This document shows positions 49,301 to 53,127 of a stretch of 53,127 nt of DNA, one piece after another; position 1 is the stretch's first letter, and each line of letters starts with the position of its first letter. Under the pieces are notes generated by a model. The model worked only from the letters and a program-made list of their open reading frames with translations. It made no database searches and had not been told where the DNA came from. This stretch comes from DSUN01 sp035527715 (GTDB lineage Bacteria > Planctomycetota > PUPC01 > DSUN01): positions 1-53,127 of the forward strand of contig DATKZY010000047.1 of the NCBI GenBank assembly GCA_035527715.1, read 5' to 3'. Made by a program: the position numbers and the translations under genes.

Positions 49301-49426
49301 GCCTCTGACGCCCGTCGCGTCGAGGATCTGCTTCGCCCGTTGCGCTTCAGGCGGCAGGGCCGAGCCAGCGATTGCTGTGGCTGCCATCGCGCTGAGGATC
49401 ATGCCCAGGAACTTGTGCGTGGCCAT
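46316..49426 (-). CDS. Exported methyltransferase-fold / PQQ-like beta-propeller fusion (copy 1)
   Basis: A 1036-residue protein. Seen: signal peptide about 1-23, SAM-binding fold at about 36-135 (VHVGCGDGRLT at 46-56, GLDTDARAV), then a linker THYLHDASGNAVAHD. A long PQQ-like propeller follows with Trp-docking repeats such as LLWKKP, LWTQP and PAWQF. Its start has AGAGGAAA upstream. A sibling gene (49470-52757) lies directly before it with the same order of domains. The join between two propeller halves is coded by a 7-bp array (47532-47559; SAVGS). Known: such fusions are frequent in planctomycetes and of unproven function. A methyltransferase outside the cytoplasm would lack SAM, so this part may be structural. 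Confidence 0.85.
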   Translation of the reverse strand: MATHKFLGMILSAMAATAIAGSALPPEAQRAKQILDATGVRGGLLVHVGCGDGRLTAALHAGPSYLVQGLDTDARAVRQAREHVQKLGVYGPVSVELFDGKRLPYAENLVNLVVAEDLGGVATEEAMRVLAPGGTLYARQGGRWTKSVKPHPQNTDEWTHYLHDASGNAVAHDDVVGPPGRVQWIAEPRHMRSHEHIPGIYALVSTGGRIFYILDEAPTQSLRRLPQWHVVARDAYNGVLLWKRPFSPWFPHIVNWGATPPQLERRLVAVGGRVYVTLGLHAPLSALDAATGELLKTYDETQGTEEILCHKGTLLLAVRSVTKERVAQLEKWRRLVVQDKSPVYVRESAEPLVKELRSTEAKAEVAVVALDVASGRLLWKKPVSDGWFRPNTLSAVGDRAFYQRGGEVCCLDLKTGGELWSASSPPMRVASDRAVVCANDETVTALSVETGKPLWTQPATLCQLRDAFVINGSLWLGGFKPLEEKPKAKAAKNRGPVWGPYFVTQQDLATGKVLKHIDPENPGHHHRCWSNKATDRYILGGRRGVEFINLQTGDVLWNSWVRGVCRYGVMPCNGLLYAPPHACGCYIAAKLSGFHALAPASAESSTGEAAGPPLEQGPAYEAVGRGQSAVGSEEEWPTYRHDAQRSGSTRAAVPAALHCTWQADLGGRLSSPTVAEGKVFVAAVDEHRVCALNAGSGQPAWQFTAGARVDSPPTIHGGSAIFGCRDGHAYSVRASDGALAWRLRAARDSRRVVVCGQLESPSPLFGSILVQDGAAYLTAGRSSYLDGGIDLCRVQPETGRILSTTPIYSPDPKTGRQPKHYGPCNMPGTLADILTSDDRHVYLRDMVFDPRGAVQPKGNPHLLTLTGFLDDTWPHRSYWIFGTQCSLATGCSGRDRSLVYGRLLVFDGPMVYGYGRRGIHWSNQLEDGPYRLFALKQGEAKEQWAKPLAIQVRAMVLAGKVLFIAGPAADAAGGPSARGEGRGALLLSVAASDGAELARCPLDSPPVLDGMAAAGGRLFLSLENGRVVCMAGEGTR
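47532..47559. repeat. Short tandem array, 7 bp x 4
   Basis: Four 7-base units CTGCCGA (the third is CTGCCCT) in the first propeller-fusion gene, at the join before WPTYRHD. Confidence 0.85.
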
Positions 49427-49469
49427 TCTCTTTCCTCTTGAGGCTTCCATGATGAGGACCATCGCCTGC

Positions 49470-52400
49470 CTACTGACTCTCTCCGGCCAGGCAGGCCAGG
49501 CTGCCGTCCTCCAGCGCGACGAAGAGCCGGCCCGCGGCGGCGATCATGCCGTCGAACACGGGCGAGACGTCCAGCGCACGCTCCGTGAGCTTCTTGCCGT
49601 CCCGCGCCGACACGGCGATGAGGCGGGCGCCTCTGCGGCCCTCGAACGCGGCATAGGGGTCCTTTGCGTCGTACTCGTCGGGCGGGCCGGCCACGAAGAG
49701 CGCATCGCCGGCCTTGACCATCGCGCGAATCCGCACGGGGAGCCACAGGGTCCACAGCGGCGGCTCGGCGCGCGTGTAGCCGATCATCTTGTCGAGCCCG
49801 AAGGCCGGGCTGTCCAGGCGCCGCGGGCCTTCCCTCCGGCCATAGTCCGACTGCGGCAGCCACGCGATGGGCTTTCGGGCACCCTCCTCGCCCACGATCT
49901 GCGGCTCCGTCGCGTTCTTGTCAGCGAACAGCAGGTAGCCCTCCTTGCCGGGGAAGAACATCGTGGTGTGGACGTTGCGGCGGTAGAACACTTTCACGCC
50001 GTAGGTGTTTTGCTCGTCCACGACGAGTAGTTGCCCGCTCTTGGGGGCCTGGTTGGCGAGTTGGAAGCCCGGCCAGCGCCTCGAGTACATCCAGAAGGTG
50101 CGGTTGTACCAGGACCCGTCGAGCAGTCCGGCCGTGGAGAACACGTGGAGGCCGGCGTCGGCCTCGCCCTTGCTCGACAGGATCTTGGGCTCCTGCTCCT
50201 GGAGCGACGGCGTGAGCCGCTTCTGGCGCAGGTAGATCGCGTCGCCCTCGCTCACCAGCACGTCGGAGTTGGCGCCCCGGATGTAGAACGACACGTCGCG
50301 CGGAACCGTCTTGCCTCCGTCGGGCAACGGCCCCGAGAGGGTGCCCTGGTGAAGCACCTTGCCTGTCGCGGGGTCCAGCCCGTAGAGGTGGATGCCGCCG
50401 TCGAGATACGTCGAGCGGCCGGCGGCGACGTAGGCGACTCCCTCGCGCACCAGCACGCTGCCGTGGACGGGCCAGACCGACTCGATCTGGTCGAAACAGG
50501 CGATCCGCCGGTCCGTCGGCGCGGCCAGGAACCGCCAGGCCAGCGCCCCGTCCGTCGCTCGCAGGCAGTAGACCCATCCATCGGCGCTCCCGAACAGCAC
50601 CAGGCCCCCGTGCACGGTCGGCGGCGAGTCAATGCGTCCCCCGGCCACAAAGGTCCAGACCGGCCGGCCCGTGCGTAGTTCCAGAGCGTGGAGCGTATGC
50701 GTCTCCCTCGATGCCACATACACCCGGTCTCCCGCCGCAACAGGGGCCGTAAGGCCGGCGCCCAGCTTCACGCGCCAGGAGTCCTTCACCGCGGGCGCAA
50801 CGGCGCTGGGCGTGGAGCCGTGGCGGGCCGGGTCGTGCCGATACGTCGGCCAATCCTCTTCACTGCCGACTGCCGACTGGCGACTGCCGACTGCTTCGTG
50901 GGCGGGGCCTTTCTCCAGGCGGCTGCCCTCGTGCACGCGCTCCGCGCGGGTGGACGTGAGCGCGGTGAAGCCGAGCAGCTTGGCGCCGGGCTCGCAGAAG
51001 CACTGGTCGGACGGCACGTAGAGCATTCCGTTGGCCGGCATCATGCCCAGCTTGCACGCCCCGCGCGCGAAGTTGTTCTGCGCGTGGTTCGTCCCCTCCA
51101 GGTCGAGGAACTCCGCGCCCTCCATCGAGCTGATCACGTAGCGGTCGGTCGCCTTGTTCCGGTAGCAGCGGTGATGGTGCTCGGGGCTGATGAGGTTCGG
51201 GACGAAGACCTGTTTCCGCTCCTGCCCGGTGCGCAGGTCGTAGCCGATGGCCAGGGCGTTCGGGCCCCTTCGCGACGGATTGCGGTTGTCGTCGGCGCAC
51301 GTCATGCCCGGCCAGATCACCCCGTTGATGACGAACAGGTCCTCGCCACCCAGGCTGTTCCCGAGCACGACTTTCTTCTGCCACATCGGCTTGCCCGTGG
51401 CCCCGTCGTGCGCCTCCAGGGTCCCGCGGCCGAGGAGCAACACGACGCCCCCGGTGGCGACCAGGGTTCTGGCGGCCCTCTCCTTCGGCTCGACCTGCCA
51501 GAGTGCCTTTCCGGTTTGCAGGTCGAGGCAGTCGAGCGTACTGGCCGCCTGGAACACCACGCGGCCCTGGTCAATGGCCAGAGACAGGCCCCGCAGCGGC
51601 GGGATGCTCTTGCGCCAAAGGGTCTTGCCCGTGGCGCCGTGGACGGCGGTCAAGGCGCCGGCCGGCTCGTCGGCGGCCTTGCCCTTTCGTTTGGGCTGGT
51701 CCGAGCCCGGCGCCTGCGAGTACACGACTGCGACACCGTCGGCGGCCACGATCTGTCGGGCGAGCGCCGTGTCGGCCACGGTGACGAGCGTCGTGCCCGT
51801 CGCCGCGTCGAGGATGCTCAGTGGCGCGTGGTACTCGAGCGTTGCGTAGAGCCGGTCCCCGTCCGCCACGAGCCGGCGCTGGTTCTCGTCGGGCAGGGCG
51901 GCTCGGCCGCCGGTGATCGTCGTCCAGTCCTTGTCCTGGAACCTCGCTGCCGCCCATTGGGGCCACCCCCAGGGTCCGATCGGACGCCTCCACAGTAGCT
52001 TGCCGTTGAAGGCGTCGCGGCACAGGAGCGCCCAGCGCTCGGGGAGCCGCTGGTCGGTGATTCCGATCAGCCCCTCATCCAGCAGGTAGAACACGCGGCC
52101 GCCGCCGCAGACCATCGCCTGGAAGCCCGAAGGCGTCTCGTGGCTCCGCAGCCACAGCGGCGGGGCCATCCAGTGCAGCGACCGCGGCGGGCCGACGACT
52201 GTGTCGTGGGCCACCGCGTTGTTGCCCGCGTCGTGCAGGAAATGCGTCCAGTCGTCGATCTCCTTCGGCCGCGGCTTCACCGTCTTCGTCCACTGGCCAT
52301 CCCGCTTCACGCAGGCCACGCCGTTCGGGCAGAGCACCCGCATGACCTCGGCCATGGGCGTCGCGTTGGGGTCCTCCGACACGACGAGATTGGCGAGGTC

Positions 52401-52757
52401 GTCGGCGTACGGGAGGCGTCCGCCCGCCCACTGCTCGACGGACACGGGGCCGTACAGCCCGAGCGTGGCGATGTGGCCGCGTGCCTTCTGCACGTTGGCC
52501 GTATCGGCATCGAGCCCGTGGACCAGGTAGCTCTCGTTGGCGCGCAGCGCAGCCGTCAGCGTCCCGTCGCCACAGCCGATGTGGACGACGAAGCCGCCCC
52601 TGACCCCCGTTGCCTCCAGGATCTTCCGGGCCTCCGCCGCCGCGGCCGCGTCGCCGCTGGCGCCGGCCGACGCCCTGGCCCCGCACGCGCCCGCCGCCAC
52701 GCAGAGGCCCACGAGCGCGACCCAACGCGACCGGGCAAAGGGACTCCTCGCCTTCAC
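49470..52757 (-). CDS. Exported methyltransferase-fold / PQQ-like beta-propeller fusion (copy 2)
   Basis: A 1095-residue paralogue of the downstream gene. Seen: N-terminal signal (RWVALVGLCVAAGACGARASA), SAM-binding fold about 44-145 (VHIGCGDGTLT at 58-68, GLDADT), linker THFLHDAGNNAVAHD, then PQQ-like propeller repeats (LLWRRP, LWQVEP, MWQKK). The GTG start has AGGAGGAG eight bases upstream. Like its sibling it carries a four-unit CTGCCGA array at the join before WPTYRHD (50863-50890). The order copy 2 then copy 1 on the transcript suggests tandem duplication. The role is unknown; surface or periplasmic recognition is inference. Confidence 0.85.
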   Translation of the reverse strand: MKARSPFARSRWVALVGLCVAAGACGARASAGASGDAAAAAEARKILEATGVRGGFVVHIGCGDGTLTAALRANESYLVHGLDADTANVQKARGHIATLGLYGPVSVEQWAGGRLPYADDLANLVVSEDPNATPMAEVMRVLCPNGVACVKRDGQWTKTVKPRPKEIDDWTHFLHDAGNNAVAHDTVVGPPRSLHWMAPPLWLRSHETPSGFQAMVCGGGRVFYLLDEGLIGITDQRLPERWALLCRDAFNGKLLWRRPIGPWGWPQWAAARFQDKDWTTITGGRAALPDENQRRLVADGDRLYATLEYHAPLSILDAATGTTLVTVADTALARQIVAADGVAVVYSQAPGSDQPKRKGKAADEPAGALTAVHGATGKTLWRKSIPPLRGLSLAIDQGRVVFQAASTLDCLDLQTGKALWQVEPKERAARTLVATGGVVLLLGRGTLEAHDGATGKPMWQKKVVLGNSLGGEDLFVINGVIWPGMTCADDNRNPSRRGPNALAIGYDLRTGQERKQVFVPNLISPEHHHRCYRNKATDRYVISSMEGAEFLDLEGTNHAQNNFARGACKLGMMPANGMLYVPSDQCFCEPGAKLLGFTALTSTRAERVHEGSRLEKGPAHEAVGSRQSAVGSEEDWPTYRHDPARHGSTPSAVAPAVKDSWRVKLGAGLTAPVAAGDRVYVASRETHTLHALELRTGRPVWTFVAGGRIDSPPTVHGGLVLFGSADGWVYCLRATDGALAWRFLAAPTDRRIACFDQIESVWPVHGSVLVREGVAYVAAGRSTYLDGGIHLYGLDPATGKVLHQGTLSGPLPDGGKTVPRDVSFYIRGANSDVLVSEGDAIYLRQKRLTPSLQEQEPKILSSKGEADAGLHVFSTAGLLDGSWYNRTFWMYSRRWPGFQLANQAPKSGQLLVVDEQNTYGVKVFYRRNVHTTMFFPGKEGYLLFADKNATEPQIVGEEGARKPIAWLPQSDYGRREGPRRLDSPAFGLDKMIGYTRAEPPLWTLWLPVRIRAMVKAGDALFVAGPPDEYDAKDPYAAFEGRRGARLIAVSARDGKKLTERALDVSPVFDGMIAAAGRLFVALEDGSLACLAGESQ
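50863..50890. repeat. Short tandem array, 7 bp x 4
   Basis: Four 7-base units CTGCCGA (the third is CTGGCGA) in the second propeller-fusion gene, at the same protein position as in its paralogue. Confidence 0.85.
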
Positions 52758-52875
52758 GATGCTCCTCCTTGAGGGAATTGGGCCCGTCCCCCTTCGGTGG
52801 CCGCCACTGGGGCGGTCCGGTTTCTGGCTGGTCTCACTGGGTTCCCCTGCGAGGCTGCGAACGGAGGTCCGCGCG

Positions 52876-53127
52876 CTACTCGCTCACCGCAACGGTCGTG
52901 CTGGCCGTCCTTCCGCCAGCGGTGAGGGTGATCGTATAGGTCCCCGGTGAATAGTAGGTGTGCATGGCCGTGCCACCCGTGCCCGACGTGCCGTCGCCGA
53001 AGTCCCAGGCACACGCCGTGCCGGGCGCCACGCCCGTGGCCTCCAGGAGAACATCCAGCGGGGCAGGGCCGCGGTCGGGGGTGGCAACGATGCCGAGCGG
53101 CTCGGCCACGTTGGCCGCGCCCAGCTT
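52876..53127 (-). CDS. PKD-domain protein, C-terminal part (runs off the window)
   Basis: A partial gene whose frame is open to the window end at 53127; only the last ~83 residues are seen. They form a PKD-like beta-sandwich with the hallmark WDFGDGTSGTGG followed by HTYYSPGTYTITLTA and a final strand TTVAVSE. PKD domains occur at the ends of large secreted or surface proteins and bind carbohydrate or protein partners. The GTG at 53109 is in frame but is probably internal. It ends 118 bases before the propeller-fusion start; the gap holds a short GTGG/CCAC hairpin. Confidence 0.82.
   Translation of the reverse strand, partial: KLGAANVAEPLGIVATPDRGPAPLDVLLEATGVAPGTACAWDFGDGTSGTGGTAMHTYYSPGTYTITLTAGGRTASTTVAVSE

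Noticed and set aside
3821..50890. The four-copy arrays as assembly artefacts
   Set aside because: Unit sequences differ between sites, several arrays lie in frame within genes, and the two paralogous genes carry theirs at the same position.

Overview
The window looks like an accessory-rich chromosomal stretch from a GC-rich, probably uncultured member of the Planctomycetota (PVC group). This is inferred from gene content: twin-arginine-targeted sulfatases, Gfo/Idh/MocA oxidoreductases, DUF1080 and DUF4159 proteins, exported PQQ-type beta-propellers fused to a methyltransferase fold, FG-GAP proteins, and a large MoxR/DUF58/VWA/DUF4175 operon. No rRNA or tRNA was recognised, so the placement below phylum is open. 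Most genes use GC in third positions. The first two genes do so less strictly, which suggests transfer.

Layout. Positions 73-3725: promoter plus an AAA ATPase/subtilisin-like protease pair matching the IetAS toxin-antitoxin/anti-phage family. Positions 3726-4165: gene-free, packed with short repeats. Positions 4166-10001 (minus): EF-hand membrane protein, sulfatase, methyltransferase and oxidoreductase, probably one operon. Positions 10119-14399: an exported glycoside-hydrolase-like/CBM9-like protein facing a second sulfatase. Positions 14549-15133: small zinc-ribbon membrane protein. Positions 15097-21691 (minus): a long run starting with an MNT-HEPN toxin-antitoxin pair, followed by an FG-GAP protein, a MurC-like ligase, a PDZ/GND-repeat secreted protein and a BadF-type sugar kinase. 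Positions 21795-25245 (minus): GH106-like protein and SGNH hydrolase. Positions 25419-27644 (plus): Tat-exported aldo/keto-reductase-like protein, DUF1080 protein and tetraheme lipoprotein cytochrome. Positions 27813-28356: orphan response regulator. Positions 28365-29360: second oxidoreductase.

Positions 29408-42878 (minus) hold one coherent operon: two MoxR ATPases, DUF58, a BatA-like VWA protein, a 1567-residue DUF4175-like protein with PGKGE repeats, a second VWA protein and a DUF4159 protein. By family knowledge this is an envelope-associated MoxR/VWA assembly or stress system. Positions 42936-53127 (minus) carry a metallophosphoesterase, a duplicated BtrH-like protein, two paralogous exported methyltransferase/beta-propeller fusions, and the C-terminus of a PKD-domain protein that runs off the window.

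The most unusual signal is not a gene. At 13 places there are short tandem arrays with almost always four copies of a 7-, 8- or 9-bp unit. The unit differs from site to site, and four sites carry two such arrays facing each other as an inverted pair. They occupy most junctions wider than a few bases in the MoxR operon, and five lie within reading frames without breaking them (murC-like, both propeller proteins, DUF4175, and the start region of DUF4159). I did not recognise a described element that explains the constant copy number with changing unit sequence.
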